Shown piece after piece: positions 14,184 to 21,343 of a DNA stretch of 24,372 bases (position 1 is its first letter; the number at the start of each line of letters is the position of its first letter). Source of the stretch: an uncultured Bacteroidales bacterium (GTDB taxonomy: Bacteria > Bacteroidota > Bacteroidia > Bacteroidales > P3). The position numbers and the translations under genes were made by a program. Below the pieces are notes generated by a model. The model saw only the letters and a program-made list of their open reading frames with translations. It had not been told where the DNA came from and did not search any database. Location of the stretch: contig CALEFF010000062.1 of the NCBI GenBank assembly GCA_937876865.1, positions 1 through 24,372 on the forward strand, read 5' to 3'.

Positions 14184-15155
14184 TTAATTATTTCTTTTTA
14201 TTAATATTTCCACTAATTGTTCTAATATTTTTCTATATTGGTTTTTTGGCAAATTAGATAAAACTTCTTTTGCCTTATCGCTATAATATTTTACTTTTTC
14301 TTCTGTCTTTGTTAGGCTTCCTGAGTTTACCACATCTAACACTAATTGTAATACATCTTCATCTGACTTGTCTTTTTGTTTGACAAAATCTATTACATTT
14401 AGTTTAATTTCTTCATCTAATGTATCAATATAATCCAATATTGGCAAGGTAAGTTTACATTCCTTTATATCGTTACCATATTTCTTTCCATTAACTTGAC
14501 TTATCTCAAAATCCAAAATATCATCTTTGATTTGAAAAGCTCTTCCTAATAACCTGCCAAATTCTTCTGCATATTTTGTATAGTCTTGTTTTGTTGTGGC
14601 AGTTTTTGCTCCAATATAAGCCGAAGCTCCTAATAAAGAAGATGTTTTATAGTCTATTACATTAAAATATGCCTCGCGAGAAGTATCTCCTTTCTCTAAA
14701 ACATCTTTTTGTAACAATTCTCCCATTGGTAATTCTCTTGCTATCTTGGAATAGATTGGCAAAAGCTCAAAATCTTCCTTAGTATGAATTAGTTGAAGTG
14801 ATTTGCCAAAAAGATAATCTCCATATAATATTGCAGCATTATTACCCCAACGTGAATTGATTGTTGGTTGGTTTCTCCTTAAATCGCTATTATCTAAGAC
14901 ATCATCATGAGCTAACGATGCAGTATGCAGTAATTCTACAATTATTGCAGAACGATAAGTAGAATCACTAAGGCCTCCACAAGTCTTCGCTACTAATATT
15001 GTAAGAAGTGGGCGTATTTTTTTACTCTTTTGCGAAAGGGAATACGTCAATATATCAGAAAGCATTTCTACATCGTTTGTTTTGCATTCTTGATACATCA
15101 ATTCAAAAGTGTTTAGCTCGTTTTCTATCGCTTTTGCTATGTCTTTTATTTCCAT
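14184..15155 (-). CDS. polyprenyl diphosphate synthase (long-chain trans type)
   Basis: 323-residue all-alpha cytoplasmic enzyme that adds isopentenyl diphosphate units to an allylic primer to make the isoprenoid tail of quinones. The two Asp-rich Mg sites are intact: HDDVLDNSDLRR with Asp84, Asp85 and Asp88, and IKDDILDFE with Asp211, Asp212 and Asp215. KKIRPLLTIL near residue 46 carries the diphosphate-binding basic residues. Small residues upstream of the first DDxxD (TASLAHDD) fit a long-chain rather than a C15/C20 product, but chain length is inferred. It heads the envelope operon and is divergent from the MenA-type prenyltransferase, a logical consumer. Confidence 0.92.
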   Translation of the reverse strand: MEIKDIAKAIENELNTFELMYQECKTNDVEMLSDILTYSLSQKSKKIRPLLTILVAKTCGGLSDSTYRSAIIVELLHTASLAHDDVLDNSDLRRNQPTINSRWGNNAAILYGDYLFGKSLQLIHTKEDFELLPIYSKIARELPMGELLQKDVLEKGDTSREAYFNVIDYKTSSLLGASAYIGAKTATTKQDYTKYAEEFGRLLGRAFQIKDDILDFEISQVNGKKYGNDIKECKLTLPILDYIDTLDEEIKLNVIDFVKQKDKSDEDVLQLVLDVVNSGSLTKTEEKVKYYSDKAKEVLSNLPKNQYRKILEQLVEILIKRNN

Positions 15156-15184
15156 TCCCTTGAAAAACTAAACGTTTTAACGTG

Positions 15185-15212
15185 CAAATATACAAAAAAT
15201 ATAGAAAACCAA
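15185..15212 (-). promoter_or_regulatory. candidate promoter of the polyprenyl synthase operon
   Basis: Minus strand: TTG (15212-15210), a 17-bp spacer and TATATTTG (15192-15185), an exact TAnnTTTG. Predicted start near 15180, leader about 25 nt. It lies directly beside array D. Confidence 0.5.
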
Positions 15213-15220
15213 TAATTTTT

Positions 15221-15289
15221 CTTTGTTTTAGGAAATTATTTCTTTGAATTAAAAAAATATTTCTTTGAATTATTTTATTTTTTCTTTGA
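15221..15289. repeat. 21-bp phased CTTTG array, copy D, in a divergent promoter region
   Basis: CTTTG begins at 15221, 15242, 15263 and 15284, exactly 21 bp apart and all in one orientation. The last three are CTTTGAATT. It has no reverse hexamer and so no hairpin. It sits between two divergent gene starts, where a terminator would make little sense. A TAATTTTG at 15298-15305 just downstream may be a -7 box for the prenyltransferase gene, but lacks a well-placed -33 box. Confidence 0.75.
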
Positions 15290-15332
15290 ATTATTTTTAA
15301 TTTTGTACCTTATTATAATTTGAATTATAAGA

Positions 15333-16349
15333 ATGAAAAGTTTAAAGATTTGGTTACAAAATGCAAGAATGGTCTCATTGGCTCAAAGTTTGCTTCCAGC
15401 AATTTTAGCTGTAATTATAGCAATCAATGAGCAAGATTTTAATATTTTCCTTGCCATTTTAGCAGTATTAGGTGTTATTTCGGCTCACTTAGGCATGAAT
15501 TTGGCTGATGATTTCTTTGATTACAAAGTCAATACCGCAGAAAGCAGAAAAGAACTCTCTCGTCAAGGTTTTAGAGCAAGGATTGTAAAATATCCTTATC
15601 TTACGTCTAATCAAGCAACTCTTAGTGATTTAAAACGGGTTATTATTCTTTTTCTTCTTTTTGCAACGATAATGGGAGGAATTATCTTGATTGTACGTTT
15701 CAATTGGCATATAATTCTAATCGCTTTCTTAACCTTATTCTTAGGAATCTCTTATTCTGGATTCCCTTTCAAGTTTTCATATATAGGATTAGGCGAATTG
15801 GTTATCGGAATCATTTTTGGACCACTTTTAATGATGGGAGTATATATCGCAAGTGCTAATAGATTAGATATTTCTGTTATTTTAGCCTCTATTCCAGTTG
15901 GTTTATTGGTGGTAAATATTCTTTTTACCCATAGTTTCATTGATCAAAAAGCAGATGAAAGTGCAGATAAAATGACATTTGCTCGATTGCTAAAAACAAA
16001 TAAGGCAAATCTAATAGCAAGCATGTTATTTAATTTTGTACCTTATTTAGTTATTGTCGTAGGTGTTATATTAAAATATTTACATCCTCTTTATCTTTTA
16101 ATTTTTCTTGTTTTACCAAGGAGCATTTGGTTAATAAAAAGTTTGATTGAGTTTACTAAATCAAACAATACAACTCTTGCAAAACCACCTAAATATATGG
16201 GTAACATGGGAGATTGGGAAAAATTTCAAAAAGCAGGAATTGATTGGTTTATGGCTCGTTGGCTTGCAGCAAGAAACATACTTTCGTTATTTTGTATAGT
16301 AATAATTTTAGTTAATATCATATTATGGTTAAACAAATGTTTTATTTAG
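15333..16349 (+). CDS. UbiA-superfamily prenyltransferase, MenA-like
   Basis: 338-residue inner-membrane protein with about eight to nine helices that transfers a polyprenyl chain to an acceptor. The first Asp-rich motif is NLADDFFDYK (Asn56, Asp60, Asp63) and the second SFIDQKADESADK (Asp204, Asp208, Asp212). Between them, GISYSGFPFKFSYIGLGELVIG closely follows the MenA pattern YTGGP...GLGE. Dihydroxynaphthoate prenylation in menaquinone synthesis is the best guess. An extra loop, PPKYMGNMGDWEKF near residue 290, precedes the last helix. The other men genes are not in the window. Its end overlaps the radical SAM gene, indicating coupled translation. Confidence 0.88.
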   Translation: MKSLKIWLQNARMVSLAQSLLPAILAVIIAINEQDFNIFLAILAVLGVISAHLGMNLADDFFDYKVNTAESRKELSRQGFRARIVKYPYLTSNQATLSDLKRVIILFLLFATIMGGIILIVRFNWHIILIAFLTLFLGISYSGFPFKFSYIGLGELVIGIIFGPLLMMGVYIASANRLDISVILASIPVGLLVVNILFTHSFIDQKADESADKMTFARLLKTNKANLIASMLFNFVPYLVIVVGVILKYLHPLYLLIFLVLPRSIWLIKSLIEFTKSNNTTLAKPPKYMGNMGDWEKFQKAGIDWFMARWLAARNILSLFCIVIILVNIILWLNKCFI

Positions 16350-17221
16350 CCAAATGGTTCTTTGGTGCTAAATTTTTTAATCAAAAAAAACCACTTCAGA
16401 GTGTAATATTTATATCAGATAAATGCAACCTTGCTTGTAAGCATTGCAACGTTTACAACTACGAAAATCCAAATATAAAAACTTTTGAGCAAATAAAAGA
16501 AGAGTTAATCTATTGTTATAAGCAAGGTTCTCGCTTTGTAGATTTTGAAGGTGGCGAACCATTTATTTGGGAAGATGGAGAAAAACGCATAGACGACCTA
16601 ATAGATTTGGCAAAGTCCATAGGATTTTATTCTTGCACAATTACGACAAACGCACAAAGGCCTTTTATCAACTCACATGCCGACAGCATTTGGGTAAGCC
16701 TTGACGGAGTTGGAGAATATCATGAAAGAATTAGAGGAAAAGGTGCTTTTGCAAAATTAGAACAAAACATTTCTACTTGCAATCACAAGGCATTGAGTGT
16801 AAATATGGCAATAAACACTCTAAACTATGAATCAGTTGCTAAAACAATAGAATATGCAAAAAATAGTCCTTATATAAAATCTATTTCATTGAATTTCCAT
16901 ACTCCATTTAAAGGCACTGAATACCTTGCCTTAGATATGGAGAAAAGACAAGAAATAATAGATATGATTATTTCCTATAAGAAAAAAGGTTATCCTATCA
17001 TGAATTCCGTTGCAGGATTAAAAAAAATGAAAAAACTAGATTTCACTCCTCAATGTTGGGTAACAAATTTCATTTTTTCAGATGGAACAAAAACACCTCA
17101 ATGTATAGGAAAAGAACAAGGAGTTTGTGATAAATGTGGTTTTTGTATGGCAGGAGAAATGAATGCTGTTTTCAATTTCCATCCAAGCACTATTTTTGCA
17201 GGACTTAAATTAAGATTATAA
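16325..17221 (+). CDS. radical SAM enzyme with auxiliary-cluster-like C-terminus
   Basis: 298-residue cytoplasmic radical SAM enzyme of unknown reaction. The SAM-cleaving [4Fe-4S] site is CNLACKHC (Cys34, Cys38, Cys41), and EGGEP at 75-79 is the GGE motif that binds the SAM amino group. The C-terminal tail has Cys244, Cys260, Cys268, Cys271 and Cys274 (CDKCGFC), enough to ligate a second cluster as in SPASM/Twitch proteins. It overlaps the prenyltransferase gene by 25 nt from ATG 16325; ATG 16337 is an alternative start with a 13-nt overlap. ComEC follows after 1 nt. The coupling suggests it modifies the prenylated product, but that is inference; HpnH-like or MoaA/PqqE-like membership is possible. 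Confidence 0.88.
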   Translation: MVKQMFYLAKWFFGAKFFNQKKPLQSVIFISDKCNLACKHCNVYNYENPNIKTFEQIKEELIYCYKQGSRFVDFEGGEPFIWEDGEKRIDDLIDLAKSIGFYSCTITTNAQRPFINSHADSIWVSLDGVGEYHERIRGKGAFAKLEQNISTCNHKALSVNMAINTLNYESVAKTIEYAKNSPYIKSISLNFHTPFKGTEYLALDMEKRQEIIDMIISYKKKGYPIMNSVAGLKKMKKLDFTPQCWVTNFIFSDGTKTPQCIGKEQGVCDKCGFCMAGEMNAVFNFHPSTIFAGLKLRL

Positions 17222-17222
17222 T

Positions 17223-18494
17223 ATGTTTAAACGCCCAATTATTATCCCTCTTATCTTTTTGATTATTGGGATAATAATTGTGGATTCTTTTATTCCCGTT
17301 TTCTTTGTCAATGACCACTATTCTGTTCATTTCGACAAAGCTATTTCTTTTCGCTATTTAATTACAGATAATTATAACCCAAAAACCAATTGGAATACTT
17401 ATCAAGCCAAAGTCATTGAATATTTTGATGGAAACAGTTGGCAAAAAACCAAAGGAAAGGTTTTAATCAATTTTCCGAAAGATTGTGAAGATTTAAACTA
17501 TGGAGATGTAATTGAAAGCAAGGAAAGAATGCAGAGAATACGTAATTTCAAAGGCCTTACATTTGATTACCAAAAATATATGAATCACAAACGACTATAT
17601 CATAATGTTTATTGCAAAGATTACAAAATAATCAATCACAATAAAGGGAATAAAATCATAAAATGGGCAAAAAACGCTAACGAAAGTCTTAAAAGCAGAA
17701 TAAAATACTCAAATATTTCACAAAGAAACGCTAATCTTGCAATTTCTTTATTGCTAGGAGATAAGTCAAAACTCGATTTAGATATAAAAAACAGTTTTTC
17801 TGTAACAGGAATTGCACATATATTATGCGTTTCAGGTCTTCATATCGGCTTAATACTTGGATTTATTCAGTTAATCACTAAATTCATATGCCTTTTTGGA
17901 TTACGATTCTATTATCTTAGGCAAATATTATTAGTTATTATTGTTTGGGTCATTGCATTGATTATAGGCTGCACTCCTTCTTCACTAAGAGTTGCATTAA
18001 TGTTTACAATACTTATTATTTCTAAGAATCTTCCAATTCAAACCGATTCATTAAACACTCTTTATTGCACTGCATTTTTTCTATTGATTACAAATCCATT
18101 ACTTTTATTTGACATAAGTTTTCAGCTCTCATTTTTGGCTGTATTAGGCATATTAGTATGCGTGCCAATCATTGAAAGATTTCTCTCAAAGCACAAAACT
18201 AAAAATTTTTTCAAACCAATAATTCAAAATGCGACAATAAGCCTTTCAGCACAAGTCTTTACAGCACCTATTATCATTTATAATTTTAAAACATTCCCTA
18301 TTTTATTCTTACTAACCAATGTTATTGTTGTTCCTTTCCTAGGGTTTGTTTTAATAAGTATTATTATATTGATTCTTTTTGTAGATATTCCAATACTAAA
18401 CACTATAACATCTTTCTTAGTTGAAGTAGAGTTAGACGTTCTAATTGCTATTGCTAAATATGTTGAGAATTTAACCTTAGCAATAACTATTTAA
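17223..18494 (+). CDS. ComEC/Rec2-family protein, short form without a metallo-beta-lactamase domain
   Basis: 423-residue inner-membrane protein. Residues 1-150 have two close helices and a soluble, OB-like DUF4131-type domain with two cysteines (Cys88 and Cys131). NLAISLLLGDKSKLD and SVTGIAHILCVSGLHIGLILG (about 171-211) mark the start of the Competence domain, followed by about seven helices. Full ComEC proteins pass single-stranded DNA across the membrane and often carry a C-terminal beta-lactamase-like nuclease domain, absent here; many Bacteroidota members are also longer. The coding region ends without sign of a frameshift, but its stop overlaps the convergent gene by 8 nt. Whether it supports DNA uptake is uncertain. 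Confidence 0.88.
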   Translation: MFKRPIIIPLIFLIIGIIIVDSFIPVFFVNDHYSVHFDKAISFRYLITDNYNPKTNWNTYQAKVIEYFDGNSWQKTKGKVLINFPKDCEDLNYGDVIESKERMQRIRNFKGLTFDYQKYMNHKRLYHNVYCKDYKIINHNKGNKIIKWAKNANESLKSRIKYSNISQRNANLAISLLLGDKSKLDLDIKNSFSVTGIAHILCVSGLHIGLILGFIQLITKFICLFGLRFYYLRQILLVIIVWVIALIIGCTPSSLRVALMFTILIISKNLPIQTDSLNTLYCTAFFLLITNPLLLFDISFQLSFLAVLGILVCVPIIERFLSKHKTKNFFKPIIQNATISLSAQVFTAPIIIYNFKTFPILFLLTNVIVVPFLGFVLISIIILILFVDIPILNTITSFLVEVELDVLIAIAKYVENLTLAITI

Positions 18495-19050
18495 ACAATT
18501 GCAATTTAGATTTTGAATAAGTGTAATAGACATCTCTTCCATTAAGCGTTGCTTCTTCTGACATTCCAGGATAAATCACAACAAGAGGTGTTTCAAAACT
18601 AAAAATAATTCTATCAGACACTTTTACAATTGAAACAAACGGCAAAATACTATTGTAATTCATTCTTCCATCTTCCCCTTTTGTGTATGCAGCAACAGAT
18701 AATTCTCCTAAATATTGATAATTACCATTTTTAATTGAAACAACATCGCAACCAATGCTGTAATCTACCTTTTTGTCTAAAAGCAAAATGAAAGTTTTCA
18801 ACTTTGAGTTATAATAAACCTTTGGAGTTATTACAACGTCTTCTTCACTTGCTTCATATTTTTTGCCACTTATCTCTAACTTACTATTACTTATTTGTAT
18901 AAGTTTTAGAGTATCTTTTTTTACTACATAGATTTTTTCCGTATCTGTGGATAATTGTTGCGAAAAATCTACTATATCATAACTATATTGAGAAAACGCA
19001 TTTAAACTACAAAATATACAAATCAGCAAATTTAATATTATTTTTTTCAT
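18487..19050 (-). CDS. secreted protein of unknown function
   Basis: 187-residue protein I do not recognise. Residues 1-20 are a signal peptide (MKKIILNLLICIFCSLNAFS). The mature part is beta-rich with mixed polar strands (KIYVVKKDTLKLIQISNSKL, KVYYNSKLKTFILLL) and no cysteine pair of note. It overlaps the YwqK-like lipoprotein gene by 4 nt (ATGA), so the two are translationally coupled and probably work in the same compartment. Its end overlaps the comEC end by 8 nt, with no space for a terminator. Confidence 0.8.
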   Translation of the reverse strand: MKKIILNLLICIFCSLNAFSQYSYDIVDFSQQLSTDTEKIYVVKKDTLKLIQISNSKLEISGKKYEASEEDVVITPKVYYNSKLKTFILLLDKKVDYSIGCDVVSIKNGNYQYLGELSVAAYTKGEDGRMNYNSILPFVSIVKVSDRIIFSFETPLVVIYPGMSEEATLNGRDVYYTYSKSKLQLFK

Positions 19051-19766
19051 AATCCTCTTGGTTTTAATAAAGTACCATCTACATCATATATTTCTATACC
19101 TTGTGGAGTTCCGTCTGAAAGATAATATTCCCATTTGCCTATTTTCTTTCCCATTTTGTATTGTCCTTTTATCAATGTACCACCTTCCTTTGTAAAAACC
19201 TGATAAATACTATCTTGCATACCATCTTTATAATAGTGAATAGAATTTATTTGTCCGTTTTCATACCAAGACATACTTTCACCTTGCGGTATATTACCTA
19301 TTGTATTAACTTTTTGACAAATTGAAAAATCCTCAAAAAACTTATAAAAGACTTCTCCTTTTGATTTTCTCACTTGTATATCGCATAAACCATTATCTTC
19401 TGCAAAGTGCAAGGATAAAATCTTGTCTTGAGAAGATACTATTTCTTTTCCTTTGTTATCGTAAACTATCCAACCTTTTCCTGTTTCCGAGTCAGTGAAA
19501 TCAGCTGTTGCAAATTTATTTCCTGTTGAAAAATAGAAATTCCATTCTCCTATTTTATTTCCTTCTTTATCAAATTCTCCCTCTAATCTTTTTTGTTTAT
19601 TATCATAGTAGCGTATTTCTTTGACTTTTATTTTTTTACCATTTTCTTCTTTATAGTAATGGACTAATTTAGCCTCTCCATTATCATATTTTTCTACAAT
19701 TTCTTCTTTTGCACAAGAACAAAGCAAGAAGAAAATTCCTAAAATCCAAATAAAATTCCTTTTCAT
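19047..19766 (-). CDS. lipoprotein with YwqK/MORN-like repeats
   Basis: 239-residue lipoprotein. The signal ends in LLCSC, with Cys18 the likely lipidated residue. The body carries repeats of the MORN/YwqK type: YYDNKQKRLEGEFDKEGNKIGEWNFYFSTGNK (residues about 53-85), SWYENGQINSIHYYKDG, and KGQYKMGKKIGKWEYYLSDGTPQG. Such beta-hairpin repeats are common in envelope proteins of Bacteroidota. Databases often name these repeats antitoxin YwqK, but there is no toxin gene here and the lipoprotein signal argues for an envelope role. A TAnnTTTG promoter box lies 24 nt upstream. It is first of two overlapping genes. Confidence 0.85.
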   Translation of the reverse strand: MKRNFIWILGIFFLLCSCAKEEIVEKYDNGEAKLVHYYKEENGKKIKVKEIRYYDNKQKRLEGEFDKEGNKIGEWNFYFSTGNKFATADFTDSETGKGWIVYDNKGKEIVSSQDKILSLHFAEDNGLCDIQVRKSKGEVFYKFFEDFSICQKVNTIGNIPQGESMSWYENGQINSIHYYKDGMQDSIYQVFTKEGGTLIKGQYKMGKKIGKWEYYLSDGTPQGIEIYDVDGTLLKPRGL

Positions 19767-19790
19767 AGTTATTCAATTATTTATTTTCGG

Positions 19791-19798
19791 CAAAGGTA
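19791..19798 (-). promoter_or_regulatory. -7 box of the YwqK-like operon
   Basis: Minus-strand TACCTTTG matches TAnnTTTG and gives a leader of about 20 nt to ATG 19766. A TTTTG lies about 22 bp upstream, slightly longer than the usual spacer. Confidence 0.55.
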
Positions 19799-19849
19799 CA
19801 ACAAAAGCAAAAAAAAATATCAAAATTTAAAACTTTTCTTAATTTTTTA

Positions 19850-19878
19850 TTGTTATTTAAAAGAATGATGTATCTTTG
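19850..19878 (+). promoter_or_regulatory. promoter of the ferredoxin gene
   Basis: TTG (19850-19852), an 18-bp spacer and TATCTTTG (19871-19878), with a leader of about 27 nt before ATG 19910. Confidence 0.7.
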
Positions 19879-19909
19879 CAAAAGTTTTAAACCTTAAATA
19901 GTAAAAGAA

Positions 19910-20080
19910 ATGGCTTATAAAATTACCGACAGTTGTGCTGCTTGCGGCACTTGTATTGATGAATGCCCAGTAGGAGCAATCTCTGAAGGCGATATCTATG
20001 TAATAGATGCAGAAAAATGCGTTAGTTGCGGAACATGTGCTGACGTTTGCCCTATGGAAGCAATTCAACCTGAAGATTAA
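19910..20080 (+). CDS. 2[4Fe-4S] ferredoxin
   Basis: 56-residue clostridial-type ferredoxin, a cytoplasmic low-potential electron carrier, for example for pyruvate:ferredoxin oxidoreductase-type enzymes or Rnf in anaerobes. Both cluster motifs are complete. CAACGTC...CP has Cys9, Cys12, Cys15 and Cys19, and CVSCGTC...CP has Cys37, Cys40, Cys43 and Cys47, in the usual internal two-fold repeat. It has its own strong promoter and a hairpin terminator, so it is probably a highly expressed single-gene unit. The organism is therefore likely anaerobic. An open frame on the opposite strand (19853-20068) is a shadow of this gene. Confidence 0.97.
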   Translation: MAYKITDSCAACGTCIDECPVGAISEGDIYVIDAEKCVSCGTCADVCPMEAIQPED

Positions 20081-20098
20081 TTCTTACAGAAAGAAATG

Positions 20099-20135
20099 AA
20101 AAAGCCCTATGAGAAGATTCATAGGGCTTTTTTTT
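20099..20135 (+). terminator. ferredoxin terminator
   Basis: Stem AAGCCCTATGA (20102-20112) with TCATAGGGCTT (20119-20129), 6-nt loop, followed by a T-run. GC-rich for this genome and clearly rho-independent in form. Confidence 0.92.
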
Positions 20136-20158
20136 AAACTTTTAACATCAAAAAAATT

Positions 20159-20818
20159 ATGGATACTTTAAGTTTATGTAATCAAATAGCAAAAAAATCT
20201 TCTTTACTTACATCTATTGTAAATAATACAAAAGAAGCATTCCTCATATTTAGTCAAACGGCAGAGGAAATAATAAAACAAATGCAAAAACAAACACCTG
20301 AAACCAAATTTGTCTTTCAAAACAAATCGGATTTAGAGTTTGAAATACGTTTTGGAGAAGATATTCTCATTTTTACAATGCACACAAATGTATTTGAATT
20401 TTCTCGACAACATGAAGTAATGAAATTACCATACATAACCCAAGACAAAGAACGTTCTTTTTGCGGAATGATAAATATTTACAACTTTCTATCAGATTCT
20501 TTTGATTATGACAGAGATTATGATATAGGGTATTTAATAGGAAGGGTATTTATCAACAAAGAGAATCATTACTTCATTGAAGGAAAAAGAGAGGTCGGTT
20601 TATTATACTCAAATTTCAATACTTCTATAATAAACAAGGAGTCAATTAGTAGCATAATTCTATCTTCAATGGAATATGCAAACAATTTTGACCTATTAGT
20701 TCCACCATTTGATGAGGTAAAAACCATAAGCGTTGGTGAAATGAAATTAAATTCTTCTTCAAAACGCTTTATTACTGCAAAAAGATTAGGATTTGAATTT
20801 CAACAAGATAGAGATTAA
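20159..20818 (+). CDS. conserved protein of unknown function
   Basis: 219-residue, probably cytoplasmic protein with no signal peptide or membrane segment. The N-terminal part is helical (LCNQIAKKSSLLTSIVNNTKEAF). A middle section has beta strands (TKFVFQNKSDLEFEIRFGEDILIFTMHTNVFEF) followed by CGMINIYNFLSDSFDYDRDYDIGYLIGRVFINKENHYFIEGKR, the most structured and probably most conserved part. I do not recognise a family. It begins only 24 nt after the ferredoxin terminator with no clear promoter box, so expression may depend on readthrough. A weak hairpin follows. Confidence 0.8.
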   Translation: MDTLSLCNQIAKKSSLLTSIVNNTKEAFLIFSQTAEEIIKQMQKQTPETKFVFQNKSDLEFEIRFGEDILIFTMHTNVFEFSRQHEVMKLPYITQDKERSFCGMINIYNFLSDSFDYDRDYDIGYLIGRVFINKENHYFIEGKREVGLLYSNFNTSIINKESISSIILSSMEYANNFDLLVPPFDEVKTISVGEMKLNSSSKRFITAKRLGFEFQQDRD

Positions 20819-20838
20819 TCTTTAAAAAAAATCAAAAA

Positions 20839-20864
20839 AATACTAAGAAAAATTTGGTAGTATT
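20839..20864 (+). terminator. weak candidate terminator after the unknown gene
   Basis: A 7-bp stem AATACTA (20839-20845) with TAGTATT (20858-20864), a 12-nt loop and an A/T-rich tail. The -33 box of the tRNA-Glu promoter lies in its loop, so the two signals are superimposed. Confidence 0.3.
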
Positions 20865-20883
20865 AAATTTTGTTGTAATTTTG
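20853..20883 (+). promoter_or_regulatory. promoter of tRNA-Glu and rpsT
   Basis: TTTG (20853-20856), a 19-bp spacer and TAATTTTG (20876-20883): both boxes and the spacing are ideal. Predicted start near 20888, about 17 nt before the tRNA. Confidence 0.78.
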
Positions 20884-20904
20884 CAACGTCAATTGAGGCA
20901 AGAC

Positions 20905-20979
20905 GCCCCGTTCGTCTAGTTGGCCTAGGACGCAAGATTTTCATTCTTGAAATCAGGGGTTCGAATCCCCTACGGGGTA
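20905..20979 (+). tRNA. tRNA-Glu (TTC)
   Basis: Acceptor GCCCCGT (20905-20911) pairs with ACGGGGT (20972-20978), with a G-U pair at the top, then an A discriminator. The anticodon stem CAAGA/TCTTG holds loop TTTTCAT, anticodon UUC (Glu). The T-arm is GGGGTTCGAATCCCC. CCA is not encoded. rpsT follows 36 nt later with no promoter or terminator between. Confidence 0.95.
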
Positions 20980-21015
20980 CAAAAGATTAAGAGAAAGAGA
21001 AAAAGATTAAAGGAA

Positions 21016-21270
21016 ATGGCAAATCACAAGAGTTCAATAAAAAGAATTCGTGCAAACGAAAGAAAAAGAATAGCTAATCGCTATTACGCTAAAACAATGA
21101 GAAATGCTTTAAAAGACTTCAGAATGACTGAGGATTTGAATGAAGCAAGTGCTAAATTACCTAAATTGATTGCTCAAATAGACAAATTAGCAAAGCGTTC
21201 AGTTATTCACAAAAACAAAGCAGCAAATCTTAAATCTAAATGTATGAAGCGTGTTGCTTCTGTGAAGTAA
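21016..21270 (+). CDS. rpsT: 30S ribosomal protein S20
   Basis: 84-residue, lysine-rich, all-helical protein that binds 16S rRNA in the small subunit. MANHKSSIKRIRANERKRI is the standard N-terminus of S20, and the later HKNKAANLKSKCMKRVASVK matches the family end. The frame stays open upstream to 20947 inside the tRNA, but ATG 21016 gives the family start and is preceded by AAAGGAA, one of the few Shine-Dalgarno-like sequences in the window. It is cotranscribed with tRNA-Glu and ends at a strong terminator. Confidence 0.97.
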   Translation: MANHKSSIKRIRANERKRIANRYYAKTMRNALKDFRMTEDLNEASAKLPKLIAQIDKLAKRSVIHKNKAANLKSKCMKRVASVK

Positions 21271-21301
21271 GAAACTTTGTAGACAAAAACATAAAACCTA
21301 T

Positions 21302-21329
21302 AACCTCCTTTTTTTAAGGAGGTTTTTTG
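21302..21329 (+). terminator. rpsT terminator
   Basis: Stem AACCTCCTT (21302-21310) with AAGGAGGTT (21316-21324), 5-nt T loop and a following T-run. Confidence 0.92.
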
Positions 21330-21343
21330 TTATATATTAAATT

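Noticed and set aside
19047..19766. YwqK-like gene as the antitoxin of a toxin-antitoxin pair
   Set aside because: It has a lipoprotein signal and its overlapping partner is an exported beta-rich protein, not a toxin-like protein; the antitoxin label comes from repeat naming only.
19853..20068. 71-codon cysteine-rich open frame on the minus strand
   Set aside because: It is the antisense shadow of the ferredoxin gene, whose two complete cluster motifs and promoter lie on the plus strand.
20947..21015. 23-residue N-terminal extension of ribosomal protein S20
   Set aside because: The extension begins inside tRNA-Glu; ATG 21016 has a Shine-Dalgarno-like sequence and gives the normal S20 N-terminus.
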